A stretch of 64,000 nt of DNA from Halobacterium sp. KA-4 (GCF_021028995.1 NZ_JAJJZG010000004.1:124001-188000), one strand, 5' to 3'; positions 1 to 8,324 are shown, counted from the first letter of the stretch. Made by a program: numbers and translations. The notes: a model not told the origin generated them from the letters alone.

Positions 1-806
1 GGCACATCGAATGCTCGGCGATGAGCATGACCCACCTCGACGACCACATCGACATCCACGTCGGCGGGCAGGATCTCGTGTTTCCCCACCACGAGAATGA
101 GGTCGCACAGAGCGAGGCCGCAGCCGGCGAGCCGTTCGCGAAGTACTGGCTGCACGTCCGCCTCCTCGAAACCGAGGGCGAGAAGATGAGTTCCAGTCTC
201 GGGAACTTCTTCACAACGAAGAACGCCATCGAAGAGTTCGGCCCGAACGTCGTCCGGATGTTCCTCGTGTCCACGTCGTACACGCAGCGCCAGACGTACT
301 CCGAGGAGACGATTCAGGAGGCCCAGCAGCGCTGGGAGCGCCTCGAACGGGCGTACGAGCGCGCGACCGACGCCACCGACAGCCCGGATGCGTACGCGAA
401 AGTCGAGGCCGAGGACCTCCGTGATGCGGTCACGCAAGCCCGCGAAGAGTTCGAAGCGGCGATGAACGACGACTTCAACACGCGTGCGGCGGTGAGCGCG
501 TTGCTGGAACTCGCGTCTGCCGTTCATCGGTACGTCGACGCGACCGAGCGCTACGACTACCGCGGGCTCGTTGACGCCATTGAGACGTTCGAGGAGTTGG
601 GTGGGGACGTACTCGGCTTCCAATTCGTGACCGTTGACGGTGGCGAGGTCGAACTCGCTGGCGACATCGTCGACCTTGTCTTGGATATCCGAGAAGAAGC
701 CCGTGAAGAAGGCAATTATGAGCGTGCCGATGAACTTCGTGACCGCCTTGAATCGCTCGGCGTCACCGTTGAGGACACCGACGAGGGTTCGACCTACCGA
801 CTCTAA
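1..806 (+). CDS. cysS: Cysteinyl-tRNA synthetase, C-terminal part (5' truncated by window edge)
   Basis: Class I aminoacyl-tRNA synthetase that charges tRNA-Cys in the cytoplasm. The frame is open from base 3 and enters in the zinc-site region (HIECSAM), followed by the GGQDLVFPHHENE motif whose His and Glu help bind zinc. The second class I signature is present as KMSSS rather than the commoner KMSKS, near window residue 59. The rest is the helical anticodon-binding region, ending at a TAA at 804-806. The catalytic N-terminus (HIGH motif) lies outside the window. Identity is secure; only the start is missing. Confidence 0.97.
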   Translation, partial: HIECSAMSMTHLDDHIDIHVGGQDLVFPHHENEVAQSEAAAGEPFAKYWLHVRLLETEGEKMSSSLGNFFTTKNAIEEFGPNVVRMFLVSTSYTQRQTYSEETIQEAQQRWERLERAYERATDATDSPDAYAKVEAEDLRDAVTQAREEFEAAMNDDFNTRAAVSALLELASAVHRYVDATERYDYRGLVDAIETFEELGGDVLGFQFVTVDGGEVELAGDIVDLVLDIREEAREEGNYERADELRDRLESLGVTVEDTDEGSTYRL

Positions 807-852
807 CTCCCCATCGGATCGAAGTTGCCGGATTGACACGAAAGCCACCAAG

Positions 853-860
853 CTTATTCC
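853..860 (+). promoter_or_regulatory. TATA box of the lipoprotein gene at 883
   Basis: An AT-rich CTTATTCC element is centred about 27 bases before the ATG at 883, the spacing expected for a leaderless haloarchaeal transcript. It supports the ATG at 883 over upstream in-frame starts that would lie inside cysS. Confidence 0.55.
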
Positions 861-882
861 TGCCGGCCGGGTTCTGTTCTCC

Positions 883-1515
883 ATGCACCGACGAACGGCG
901 GTCGCCGTAGCGCTTGCTGCACTAATCGCGACCAGCGGCTGTCTCGGCATCCTTGGCGGGGACGGCGTGGAAGTCTCGGCGTCGAAGGCCACCGTTTCCG
1001 AGAACGCCCTCCAAGAGACAGGGTACGAGGAGGCCCGCGTGAACGAATCGGAAGTCACCCGAGAGTACTCCGTGGCGGGCCAGTCGCGGAATGTCACCGT
1101 CACCAACTGGATAGCGATGTACGAACGCACCGTTGACGTGCCCGTCCTCGGCGAGCAGCGCGCCGCAGTCTTCGGCGCGTTCTCCAGCCCCGAGGTGAGC
1201 GTGCTTGGCCAGTCGTTCAACCCGATCAAAGACTACTCGGATCGCGAACTCGCCGAACTCGCCCAACAGCAGTACGATGGTCTCTCCGTCGGGCAGGCCA
1301 TCAATGCCAGTGAAATGACCGTGCTCAATGAGTCCACGGAGGTTACGAAGTTCGAGGGCACCGCCGAGATTAGCGGGCAGTCCGTGGACGTCTACGTTCA
1401 CGTTACGAGGGTCAAACACGACGGCGACTACGTCGTCGCGGTCGCCATCTATCCCCAAGACCTTGACGGCGAGCAGGAGCGCGTCGAGACGCTGCTGGCC
1501 GGCCTCGAACACTAA
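883..1515 (+). CDS. DUF6517-like haloarchaeal lipoprotein
   Basis: A 210-aa secreted protein. It opens with two arginines, a hydrophobic stretch and a lipobox (TSGC) with the lipidated cysteine at residue 20, so it should be anchored on the outer face of the membrane. The remainder is acidic, beta-rich and has several N-x-S/T sequons. The overall pattern resembles the haloarchaeal DUF6517 lipoproteins, whose function is unknown. The start is chosen because the signal peptide begins there and a TATA box sits 27 bases upstream. Family assignment is from memory of the pattern, so moderate; lipoprotein status is secure. Confidence 0.75.
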   Translation: MHRRTAVAVALAALIATSGCLGILGGDGVEVSASKATVSENALQETGYEEARVNESEVTREYSVAGQSRNVTVTNWIAMYERTVDVPVLGEQRAAVFGAFSSPEVSVLGQSFNPIKDYSDRELAELAQQQYDGLSVGQAINASEMTVLNESTEVTKFEGTAEISGQSVDVYVHVTRVKHDGDYVVAVAIYPQDLDGEQERVETLLAGLEH

Positions 1516-1730
1516 CGCGATAACTCCCTCGTTTTCCGGCTCACGCGCTCGAAGTGTTACGTGCGTTCGAGTACGCCGCCCAGCAACGACTATAATCACC
1601 CCACCATCTCTTTCTATCCGTATAAACTGGATATACGTCCAATAAAACTCCTGTGCGACCGAACTACTAGCAATATAGTTCCCCTAAACCAGTATTATGG
1701 TCACTCTTACAAGTGGTTGGGTTGGTACCT
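1516..1730. other. AT-rich intergenic region with two dyads
   Basis: About 215 bases without a convincing gene, visibly more AT-rich than its surroundings. It holds two perfect 6-bp inverted repeats: CGTATA/TATACG at 1619-1624 and 1632-1637, and GAACTA/TAGTTC at 1661-1666 and 1676-1681. Both lie upstream of the small zinc-finger gene at 1731 and could be regulator sites. Confidence 0.5.
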
Positions 1731-1883
1731 ATGCACATGGTTCGAATGGATTCGTACACGCCGCCGTCGACTAGCCGCTACGAGTGTACCGGCTGTCTCA
1801 GCCGCTTCGAGCGAGAGTCACACCTCGTGGACTGCCCGGAGTGCGGCGAACGAGTGCGGAACGTAGCAGTACCGCGAGAATAG
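1731..1883 (+). CDS. Small CxxC zinc-finger protein (rubrerythrin-like domain type)
   Basis: A 50-aa protein. Two CxxC knuckles, C19-T-G-C22 and C35-P-E-C38, form one four-cysteine zinc site, and the tail reads VRNVAVPRE. This matches the very small haloarchaeal proteins annotated as rubrerythrin-like domain proteins (start with an acidic/aromatic stretch, two knuckles, then a R-N-x-x-V-P-x-E tail). It has no iron-binding four-helix part, so it is not a rubrerythrin enzyme. Alternative in-frame ATGs lie at 1737 and 1746. Possible roles are protein or nucleic acid binding, but none can be assigned. The gene stands alone between an AT-rich region and the DUF1508 gene. Confidence 0.8.
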   Translation: MHMVRMDSYTPPSTSRYECTGCLSRFERESHLVDCPECGERVRNVAVPRE

Positions 1884-1930
1884 CCGTCGCCACCGCACCC
1901 ATCTGTGGGTGGTTCTCACTATCACGGATG

Positions 1931-1940
1931 TTTTTATAGT
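1931..1940 (+). promoter_or_regulatory. TATA box of the DUF1508 repeat gene
   Basis: TTTTTATAGT is centred about 26 bases before the ATG at 1961, as expected for a leaderless transcript. It supports that start codon. Confidence 0.65.
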
Positions 1941-1960
1941 TAGTCTGTGTATTATCGTAC

Positions 1961-3466
1961 ATGTCAGCCACAGACAGCAGTGATGGCGTGACGGGCTTCT
2001 ACGAACGACAGATCGGACGAGCCCAGACTGCCGACGAGGTGTACGGCTACCTCGTATTCGTCGCCGGGCTCCTGCTCGGCATCCTCGGCATCCTGCTGTT
2101 CCTGCCGAGCGAGTCCGCCGGCTCGCTCCGCGAGTACAGCATCGCACTCGGCGCGGCCGGGTTCGCGCTGCTCATCGCCGGCCCCATCATCCGGCTCCCG
2201 CTCCGACGAGCCGCAACGATAGCCGTCTACCTCGGCGTCCTGCTGTGCGCAGCCGCCATCGCATGGTTCCTCGTCGTCTTCCCGAATCAGTGGCAGGTCG
2301 CGACCGGCCACCAAGGCGTCATCGCGCTCTACGTCGTCGGCGTCGCAATCATCGGCGCGGGCGGCGTGCTCGTGCCGCTGCTCACGTCCACGCGAACAAC
2401 CGAGGAAACCGCGGCCGCACGAGAGCGCAGCGAGGAGAGCGAGCGCCGCGTCAAGGAAGTCGAAAGCGAGCTCGAAGCCGCCGAACGCGCCCGCGACGAA
2501 CTCGAAAGCGAAATCGAGTCCATTCGCACCAGTCAGGCACAGTTCGAACTCTTCGAGGACAAGGCCGGTGAGTTCCGCTGGCGGCTCCGCCACCGCAACG
2601 GCAACGTCATCGCCGACGGCGGCGAAGGCTACACGGCCAAGCACAACGCCCAGAAGGGCATGCAGAGCGTCCGCCGGAACGCGCTCGGCGCGGCGTCGAT
2701 TCACGCCGATGAAGTCGAAGCAATCGAGGACGAATCGGACCTCGACGACCTCCCAATGCTGCCCGACGAAGCCGAACAGAGTCAGGCGACTTTCGAGGTG
2801 TTCGAGGACGAGGGCGGCGAATACCGGTGGCGGCTCGTTCACGACAACGGCAATGTCATCGCCGACAGCGGCGAGGGCTACACGCGCCGCCGCGACGCCG
2901 AGCGCGCCATCGACGGCGTCCAGAACAACGCCGGCCCCGCCGAGTACCTCACGTTCGACCCGACGTCGTTCGAAATCTACCGCGACGTCGCCGGCGAGTG
3001 GCGCTGGCGGCTCGTCCACAAGAACGGGAACATCCTCGCGGACAGCGGCGAGGGCTACTCCCGTCGTCGCGACGCCCGCCGCGCGGTCGACCGGCTGCAG
3101 GACCGCGTCGCCGACGCCGACTTCGACGTCTACGAGGACGACGCCGGCGAGTACCGCTGGCGGCTCCGCGCGGAGAACGGAAACATCGTCGCCGACAGCG
3201 GTGAAGGCTACACCCGCCGCGGCGAGGCTGAGGACGCCGTCGAGCGCGTCCGCGAGTACGCGCCCGATGCCGACGCGCTCGACGTCGGCTTCGCAGCGTT
3301 CGAGGTGTACGAGGACGCCGGCGGTGAGTGGCGCTGGCGGCTCCGCCACCGCAACGGCAACATCATCGCCGACGGCGGCGAAGGCTACAGTTCGCGAACC
3401 AACGCTCACGACGCCATCGATAGCGTGAAGCGCAACGCACCCGGCGCAACTGTCGAAGCCGAGTAA
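1961..3466 (+). CDS. Membrane protein with coiled coil and five DUF1508 repeats
   Basis: A 501-aa protein. Residues 1-27 are a soluble head, then about four hydrophobic membrane segments fill residues 28-145. A charged heptad-rich coiled coil follows (about 150-188), then five copies of a ~50-aa DUF1508 (YegP/HVO_2922-like) unit. Each unit has the pattern FE-(V/L)-(F/Y)-ED-x-x-GE-(Y/W)-RWRL, then NGN-(V/I)-x-A-D-x-GEGY, then a helix. The third starts FEIYRD. DUF1508 domains are small beta-beta-alpha units, often found in tandem, of unknown biochemical role. The repeats would face one side of the membrane as an array after the coiled-coil stalk. The start is fixed by the TATA box 26 bases upstream. 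Confidence 0.88.
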   Translation: MSATDSSDGVTGFYERQIGRAQTADEVYGYLVFVAGLLLGILGILLFLPSESAGSLREYSIALGAAGFALLIAGPIIRLPLRRAATIAVYLGVLLCAAAIAWFLVVFPNQWQVATGHQGVIALYVVGVAIIGAGGVLVPLLTSTRTTEETAAARERSEESERRVKEVESELEAAERARDELESEIESIRTSQAQFELFEDKAGEFRWRLRHRNGNVIADGGEGYTAKHNAQKGMQSVRRNALGAASIHADEVEAIEDESDLDDLPMLPDEAEQSQATFEVFEDEGGEYRWRLVHDNGNVIADSGEGYTRRRDAERAIDGVQNNAGPAEYLTFDPTSFEIYRDVAGEWRWRLVHKNGNILADSGEGYSRRRDARRAVDRLQDRVADADFDVYEDDAGEYRWRLRAENGNIVADSGEGYTRRGEAEDAVERVREYAPDADALDVGFAAFEVYEDAGGEWRWRLRHRNGNIIADGGEGYSSRTNAHDAIDSVKRNAPGATVEAE

Positions 3467-3494
3467 CGTTCCACTCCACCTGCCCCTCGTTTTG

Positions 3495-3506
3495 CGAACA
3501 TGTTCG
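3495..3506. promoter_or_regulatory. Perfect 12-bp palindrome upstream of the cupin gene
   Basis: CGAACATGTTCG is a perfect self-complementary 12-mer lying 39 bases before the GTG start of the cupin gene, close to where a regulator would overlap the core promoter. A role as an operator is inferred from position and symmetry only. Confidence 0.3.
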
Positions 3507-3544
3507 GGCGAGTACCCAGGTAGCCACCGCGATGAGAGACACGC

Positions 3545-3871
3545 GTGTCCAACGAATCCACGGCCAACGCCGTCGAAGTCACGGACGTTGACGGGCTAAC
3601 GGAGACGCCCCACGCCGAGGTGTTCGAGATACGGGACCCACGGACGGTCCGCCTCCACCTCGACGCCGGCGAGTCAGTCCCCGCTCACAAGCACCCTGAC
3701 TCGATGGTCGTCCTCTACGTGCTCTCAGGCGCGCTTGATCTCGGGCTCGGCGACGAGACCTACGACCTCAATGCCGGGGACGCCGTCCGCTTCGACGGCG
3801 CGCAAGACGTCTCGCCACACGCCGTCGAGGATGCCGAGGCGCTGGTCGTGTTCGCGCCGAAACTCGAATAG
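3545..3871 (+). CDS. Cupin-domain protein
   Basis: A 108-aa single-domain cupin. The first cupin motif is seen as PAHKHPDSMVVLYVLSGALD, with His-x-His metal ligands, and the second as GDAVRFDGAQDVSPHAVED, with its own His. The length is that of a minimal beta-barrel. Such proteins bind a metal and a small ligand or act as small dioxygenases or isomerases; the substrate cannot be told. Translation starts at a GTG. It stands alone, with a 12-bp palindrome upstream and the convergent ribosomal stalk operon downstream. Confidence 0.85.
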   Translation: MSNESTANAVEVTDVDGLTETPHAEVFEIRDPRTVRLHLDAGESVPAHKHPDSMVVLYVLSGALDLGLGDETYDLNAGDAVRFDGAQDVSPHAVEDAEALVVFAPKLE

Positions 3872-4080
3872 CGCCAACGGCGCGCACAGGGCTATCAGGA
3901 CGAGTGTCGCGCCCGGACAAGCCGCAACCAGCGCCACCGCTGATGCACTCGGAGCGATGAGTGGTCGCCCGGCGACGAAGTCTATTCCAGCGAGTCGGTC
4001 CCGCGCTCGCAGTTCAAGCGACGCGTCGCTGCCAAGGACTTCCGTGTGCGTGGCAAGCCACTGGCTGTCCGTACTGTGCG

Positions 4081-4092
4081 CGAAAGAAAACG
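4081..4092 (-). terminator. T-rich terminator of the L1-P0-L12 operon
   Basis: On the minus strand, a pyrimidine run (CGTTTTCTTTCG) follows the L12 stop by about 20 bases. Oligo-T runs terminate transcription in archaea. This is the only obvious stop signal for the leftward stalk operon. Confidence 0.45.
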
Positions 4093-4110
4093 GATGATCG
4101 TGGAACCGGA

Positions 4111-4449
4111 TTAACCGAAGAGGTCGCCGAGACCTTCGCCGCTGGCCTCTTCTTCCTCTTCTTCGGCGGCTTCCTCTTCTTCCTCAGCCTCGGCCTCTTC
4201 CTCGGCTTCGGCTTCTTCCGCTTCCTCGGCTTCCTCACCGCCAGCCGCGCCCGCGGCGGGCGCAGCAGGAGCGGCAGCCGCCTCGGCGACGGCTTCCTCG
4301 ATATCGACGTCTTCGAGGGCCGCGACGAGCGCCTTGACGCGGGATTCCTCGACGTCGACGCCGGCGGCCTCGAGGACGCCGGTGATGTTGTCTTCGTTGA
4401 TCTCTTCGCCAGATTCGTTCAGGATGAGTGCTGCGTAAACGTACTCCAT
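4111..4449 (-). CDS. rpl12: 50S ribosomal protein P1 (archaeal L12)
   Basis: A 112-aa acidic stalk protein. The N-terminal helical dimerisation and P0-binding domain ([10 protein letters not shown]...) covers about residues 1-58. It is followed by an Ala-rich hinge, a long Glu-rich stretch and the conserved tail GEGLGDLFG that contacts translation GTPases. Several dimers bind the tail of P0 to form the ribosomal stalk. It is the last gene of the L1-P0-L12 operon, two bases after the P0 stop, and shares its C-terminal tail with P0. Confidence 0.97.
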   Translation of the reverse strand: MEYVYAALILNESGEEINEDNITGVLEAAGVDVEESRVKALVAALEDVDIEEAVAEAAAAPAAPAAGAAGGEEAEEAEEAEAEEEAEAEEEEEAAEEEEEEASGEGLGDLFG

Positions 4450-4451
4450 TG

Positions 4452-5501
4452 TTAACCGAACATCTCCCCGAGGCCTTCGGCGCCGTCGCCTCCGTCTTCG
4501 TCGTCGTCGGAGTCGTCGGCGTCTGCCTCGGATTCAGGTTCTTGTTCGTCGCTCTGTTCGTCTTCGCTCTCCGCTTCGGCTTCCGGCTCCGCCGCGGCGG
4601 CGGGGGCCTCGACGTCCTGGAGCTCCTCGGGGAGCGCCTCCTCGTCGTCAATCTGCGAGGCGAGTGCGCGAACCTGTGCGTCCGCCTTGCTGACGAGGTC
4701 GTCCGCGAGGTCCGGGCTCTCGATGGACGCCTGCAGGCCGAGGCTCTTTGCCTCGCCCTGGGCTTTCCGGATGAGTGTCGGAGCGGTCTGCGTCGTCGGG
4801 TACTCCGCGTTCACGGAGAGGTTCCGTGCGGACGCGGCTGCGGACTGGATGTCCGCGCGGTACTCCTCGACGTCGATTTCGAGTTCGTCCGGCGTGAACA
4901 GGACGCCCTCGGAGTAGACGCCGCGGAGGTCCAGGCCGACTTCCTTCGGCTCGATGCCAAGCTCGGTCAGGACGTTCGCGACGTCCGTGGAGACCGTCTC
5001 GCCTTCCTCGACGACGACGGAGTCCTCCGTGACCTTGATGGAGCCTTCCTGGATGCGCGCGTTCGCGCCAATCTGCTGGAGTTCGCCGACGAACGGACCC
5101 GGGTCGATACCGGTGTCGCCCTCGGGAATAACGATGTCGTTGGGCGCGACCTCGCCAGCGTTGGTGGGCGCGGGCGTCTTCGACTCTTCGAGCTGCTGGA
5201 ACAGCCCGAACGGGTTGTCGTTCGTGGCGACGAGGCCGACCTCACCCGAGATGTACTGGGTGAGGTCTTCGAGGCCGTCGTCGACCTCTTCGAGCGCACG
5301 AACGAGGAGCGTGTTCCGGCTCATGCGGAGCGCGGCGCTGCCGTGCAGGCCGCGGCGCATGTCCTGGAGCTGCTTGCTCGGGATGCCGGTGACGCTCACG
5401 ACACCGACGCTGTCGTACTTCTCGAGCAGGTCGACGAGCTCGTCGACTTCTTCGCGCTTCCACTCGGGGACAGTTTCGGTCGTGCGTTCTTCTGCGGACA
5501 T
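4452..5501 (-). CDS. rpl10: 50S ribosomal protein P0 (archaeal L10)
   Basis: A 349-aa stalk base protein that binds 23S rRNA together with L11 and carries the P1 (L12) dimers. The N-terminal L10 domain ([20 protein letters not shown]...) is followed by the archaeal/eukaryal insertion domain, helical P1-binding segments, an acidic low-complexity stretch and the tail GEGLG-E-MFG matching P1. The ATG directly abuts the TAG stop of L1 (5502-5504), so translation is probably coupled. The length is normal for haloarchaeal P0. Confidence 0.97.
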   Translation of the reverse strand: MSAEERTTETVPEWKREEVDELVDLLEKYDSVGVVSVTGIPSKQLQDMRRGLHGSAALRMSRNTLLVRALEEVDDGLEDLTQYISGEVGLVATNDNPFGLFQQLEESKTPAPTNAGEVAPNDIVIPEGDTGIDPGPFVGELQQIGANARIQEGSIKVTEDSVVVEEGETVSTDVANVLTELGIEPKEVGLDLRGVYSEGVLFTPDELEIDVEEYRADIQSAAASARNLSVNAEYPTTQTAPTLIRKAQGEAKSLGLQASIESPDLADDLVSKADAQVRALASQIDDEEALPEELQDVEAPAAAAEPEAEAESEDEQSDEQEPESEADADDSDDDEDGGDGAEGLGEMFG

Positions 5502-6140
5502 CTAAGCCACCTCCACGGCGGGCCCCATCGTGGTCTTCACGTAGACTGCGTCGATGTTGAGCGGGCCCTTTTCGAGGTCCGCGTGCAGGCGGCGCAGAAT
5601 GACGTCGATGTTGTCCGCGATGTTTTCGGCGGACATGTCCTCCGCGCCGACGCGCGTGTGGAACGTGCGACGGTCGCGGCTGCGAAGCTGCACGGTGTTT
5701 TTCATTCGGTTGACTGTCTCGACGACGTCGTCGTCGGGCTGGAGCGGCGTCGGCATCTTGCCGCGCGGACCGAGCACTTGACCGAGCGCACCCGCGATGT
5801 CCTGCATCATGGATGCTTCGGCCACGAAGAAGTCCGTCGCGTCAGCGAGGTCCTTCGCGGCGTCGGTGTCGTCGGCGAGATCGGCGACTTCGTCGCCACC
5901 GTAGACCTCGTCCGCGACTTCCTCGGCTCGAACTGCGGTTTCGCCCTCTGCGAAAACCACAATCTGTGTCTCCTGTCCGGTGCCCGACGGCAGCACGACG
6001 CCCTCGTCGACACGATTCGACGGGTCGTTAAGGTCGAGGTCGCGCAGGTTGATCGCGAGGTCCACCGTCTCACGGAAATTCCGCTCTGGGGCCTCCTCGA
6101 GTGCGCGAGCTACGGCCTCTTCAATATCGTTGTCTGCCAT
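5502..6140 (-). CDS. rpl1: 50S ribosomal protein L1
   Basis: A 212-aa two-domain L1, binding the L1 stalk of 23S rRNA near the E site. Typical segments include [20 protein letters not shown] and the PRGKMPTP motif, then [16 protein letters not shown] near the C-terminus. It is the first gene of a tricistronic operon with P0 and L12. A strong Shine-Dalgarno GGAGGTGA lies a few bases before the ATG, preceded by a hairpin-rich leader. L1 is known in archaea to repress its own mRNA, so the leader may be the control site. Confidence 0.97.
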   Translation of the reverse strand: MADNDIEEAVARALEEAPERNFRETVDLAINLRDLDLNDPSNRVDEGVVLPSGTGQETQIVVFAEGETAVRAEEVADEVYGGDEVADLADDTDAAKDLADATDFFVAEASMMQDIAGALGQVLGPRGKMPTPLQPDDDVVETVNRMKNTVQLRSRDRRTFHTRVGAEDMSAENIADNIDVILRRLHADLEKGPLNIDAVYVKTTMGPAVEVA

Positions 6141-6217
6141 CTTTCACCTCCGTAGTGCGTTGACCCTGTGAAGGTCGGATCTCCTACGGGTCAGTGAAAC
6201 AGGCGAAGCCTGTCTCG
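6141..6217 (-). promoter_or_regulatory. Structured 5' leader of the L1-P0-L12 mRNA
   Basis: With a TATA box near 6239-6249 the transcript should start near 6217, giving a leader of roughly 75 bases, similar to what has been reported for Halobacterium. On the mRNA it contains a perfect hairpin (arms at 6208-6213 and 6199-6204), then a stem GACCC/GGGTC (6188-6192 with 6162-6166) enclosing a 21-base purine-rich loop. The Shine-Dalgarno GGAGGTGA (6144-6151) comes last. Feedback binding of L1 to this leader is an inference from known archaeal L1 autoregulation. Confidence 0.6.
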
Positions 6218-6238
6218 CTTCGAGAGAAGGGCATCGCG

Positions 6239-6249
6239 CCCTTAAAACC
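6239..6249 (-). promoter_or_regulatory. TATA box of the L1 operon
   Basis: On the minus strand GGTTTTAAGGG lies about 100 bases before the L1 start. Its distance implies a leadered mRNA. It overlaps one arm of a hairpin (6227-6232 with 6238-6243) that could also stop transcription from upstream. Confidence 0.5.
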
Positions 6250-6344
6250 GTCGAACCACGCTTCCCGCGACGAGCGCCAAGAGACGGTCTCACGGCTATA
6301 GAGCCGGAAAATACGGACGCACGAAAGGAACTGAAACTGCTGCG

Positions 6345-6836
6345 TTACGCCGCTGCTTCTTCTGCGCCGAGGACCTCGTCGTACTCGCCGGACGCGACGC
6401 GCTCGTTGAACGTCCGCGCGTCCTCGCCCTCGATGGTGACGCCCATGGAAGCACAGGTACCCGCGACTTCCTTGGCGGCGTTACGCGTGTCGTACGCCAG
6501 CAGGTCGGGCTTCTTCTGCTCGGCGATAGTCTTCAGCTGCTCGATGGAGAGATCCGCGACGAACTCCTCGTTGGGTTCGCCGGAACCGGTCTCAAAGCCA
6601 GCCTCGTCCTTGATGAGGGCGGCCGTCGGCGGGACACCGACCTCGATGCTGAACGAACCATCTTCCTCGTACTCGATGGTGACCGGAACCTCCGTACCGT
6701 CGAAGGCGGCGGTCTGTTCGTTGATTTCCTGTACAACAGCCTGCACGTCGACGGGTGTCGGTCCGAGCTCGGGACCGAGCGGTGGGCCGGGGTCGGCCTG
6801 GCCGCCTGCCACGAGCACTTCTATCGTCTCAGCCAT
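6345..6836 (-). CDS. rpl11: 50S ribosomal protein L11
   Basis: A 163-aa L11 that binds the GTPase-associated region of 23S rRNA next to P0. The N-terminal domain shows the proline-rich GGQADPGPPLGPELGP segment, and the C-terminal rRNA-binding domain ends the protein before an Ala/Glu tail. It is transcribed separately from L1-P0-L12: a TATA-like GGTTAAAG (minus strand, near 6858-6868) lies about 27 bases upstream, predicting a leaderless transcript. About 200 bases separate it from the L1 start. Confidence 0.97.
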   Translation of the reverse strand: MAETIEVLVAGGQADPGPPLGPELGPTPVDVQAVVQEINEQTAAFDGTEVPVTIEYEEDGSFSIEVGVPPTAALIKDEAGFETGSGEPNEEFVADLSIEQLKTIAEQKKPDLLAYDTRNAAKEVAGTCASMGVTIEGEDARTFNERVASGEYDEVLGAEEAAA

Positions 6837-6908
6837 ACCCGAACGAACCGTCGCCGCGGCTTTAACCCTTTCTTTCTCCGGAGGCGCTGGCGGCGTCGCC
6901 GAGTCGGG

Positions 6909-7109
6909 CTACGGGACGTTCACGCCCTGCCGAGCGAGATACTCGCTGACGTTCTTAATGACGACAGGGCTACCGATGATGCGCACCATCTCCTCGTGTT
7001 CGAGAAAACTCACCGTAAACTTCTCGTCGATGTCCTCGCGGTACCCCTCCACCGTGGAGACAGGAAGCACAATCTGCGTGCTGTCGCGCAGGCTGGAGGG
7101 GTCAGGCAT
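6909..7109 (-). CDS. VNG_1110C-like small conserved haloarchaeal protein
   Basis: A 66-aa protein without membrane segments or known motif. It begins MPDPSSLRDSTQIVLPVSTV and ends in a segment on nucleic-acid-binding-like basic/hydrophobic residues (RIIGSPVVIKNVSEYLARQG). Its position between L11 and the DRG GTPase matches the VNG_1110C family of Halobacterium, which has no known function. The ATG at 7109 was taken because an upstream in-frame start would add a cysteine- and aromatic-rich stretch unlike the family. Its location among translation genes suggests, but does not show, a ribosome-related role. Confidence 0.7.
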   Translation of the reverse strand: MPDPSSLRDSTQIVLPVSTVEGYREDIDEKFTVSFLEHEEMVRIIGSPVVIKNVSEYLARQGVNVP

Positions 7110-7210
7110 CACCCCGCACTCTCTTGAGACGAAGTATGAACGTGTCGAAAACAATCCCTGTCGGGCGGGAGGGAAAGCGCTTTTCGGCGGCAGTAGCCTA
7201 CTGCAGAGTA

Positions 7211-8323
7211 ATGGGTCTGGAGGAGGAAATCGAACAGCTCGAAGAAGAAATCTCGGAGACGCCGTACAACAAGTCCACAGAGGCTCACATCGGCCGCCTG
7301 AAGGCGAAGCTCGCCGAGAAGAAGGAGAAACTGGAGAAACAGCAGTCCGGCGGCAGCGGCGGTGGCGGCTACGCCGTCGAACAGCACGGCGACGCCACAG
7401 TCGCGCTCGTCGGGTTCCCCTCGGTCGGCAAGTCCTCGCTCATCAACGCGATGACGAACGCCGACAGCGAGGTCGGCTCCTACGAATTCACGACGCTCAA
7501 CGTCAACCCCGGGATGCTGGAGTACCGCGGCGCAAACATCCAACTCCTGGACGTGCCAGGGCTCATCGAGGGTGCGGCCGGCGGCCGCGGCGGCGGGAAG
7601 GAGATCCTGTCGGTCATTCGGGCCGCAGACCTCGTCATCTTCATGCTGTCTGCGTTCGAAATCGAACAGTACGAGCGACTCTACCAGGAACTCTACAACG
7701 TCAACATCCGCGTCGACGAAGAGCCCCCATCGGTGACAGTGCGCCGAAAGGGCAAGGACGGCATCGACGTCAACACGTCTGGCGACCTCGAACTCGACCA
7801 CGATACGGTCAAGGAGATTCTCCGCGAGCGCGGATTCATCAACGCCGACGTCACCATCCGTGGGAACCCCTCCGTGGACAAACTCATCGACGGCGTGATG
7901 AACAACCGCGTCTACATGCCGTCGCTGGTCGCCGTCAACAAGGTCGACCTCATCGAGCCCTCGTACGTGGAGACGATGAAGGCCAACCTCCGGGAACACG
8001 ACATCGACCCCGAGGAGGCCATCTTCATCTCCGCGGTGGAGGAGAAGGGCCTGGACGCCCTCAAGGAGAAGATGTGGGAGGAACTGGGGCTCATCCGCAT
8101 CTACATGGACAAGCCCGGACGCGGCGTCGACTACGAGGAGCCGCTGGTCATCCGACGGGGCGACACCGTCGACGACGCCCTCCAGAAGCTCGGCGGTACG
8201 CTCGACGAGCGCTTCCGGTTCGCGCGCGTGTCGGGGCCGTCCGCGCAACACGACGACCAGCAGGTCGGCCGCGACCACGTGCTCGAAGACGAGGACGTTC
8301 TGCGCGTCATCGCGCGGCGGTAG
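7211..8323 (+). CDS. drg: DRG-family GTPase (Gtp1/Obg class)
   Basis: A 370-aa cytoplasmic GTPase of the developmentally regulated GTP-binding family, thought to act with ribosomes. An N-terminal coiled coil (residues 1-45) and a glycine-rich linker precede the G domain. This has P-loop GFPSVGKSS (68-76), switch II DVPGLIEGAA (near 114) and the specificity motif NKVD (near 243). A TGS domain forms the C-terminus (PLVIRRGDTVDDALQKL...). The start at 7211 follows from the family's MGLEEEI-type N-terminus. It diverges from the VNG_1110C-like gene. Confidence 0.95.
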   Translation: MGLEEEIEQLEEEISETPYNKSTEAHIGRLKAKLAEKKEKLEKQQSGGSGGGGYAVEQHGDATVALVGFPSVGKSSLINAMTNADSEVGSYEFTTLNVNPGMLEYRGANIQLLDVPGLIEGAAGGRGGGKEILSVIRAADLVIFMLSAFEIEQYERLYQELYNVNIRVDEEPPSVTVRRKGKDGIDVNTSGDLELDHDTVKEILRERGFINADVTIRGNPSVDKLIDGVMNNRVYMPSLVAVNKVDLIEPSYVETMKANLREHDIDPEEAIFISAVEEKGLDALKEKMWEELGLIRIYMDKPGRGVDYEEPLVIRRGDTVDDALQKLGGTLDERFRFARVSGPSAQHDDQQVGRDHVLEDEDVLRVIARR

Positions 8324-8324
8324 C

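Noticed and set aside
1964-3409. A long antisense open frame of 481 codons opposite the DUF1508 gene.
   Set aside because: It mirrors the five repeats of the sense gene, has an implausible Val/Ala/Asp-rich composition, and is explained by the high GC content.
3905-4114. An open stretch reading SDEWSPGDEVYSSESVPRSQ and onward to a TAA at 4112-4114 looks protein-like.
   Set aside because: It has no usable start codon, an in-frame TGA precedes it at about 3941-3943, and no family was recognised; it may be an old gene fragment but cannot be supported.
4428-6155. A 575-codon plus-strand open frame across the ribosomal stalk operon.
   Set aside because: The minus strand clearly encodes L12, P0 and L1. 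The opposite frame is a GC-content artefact.
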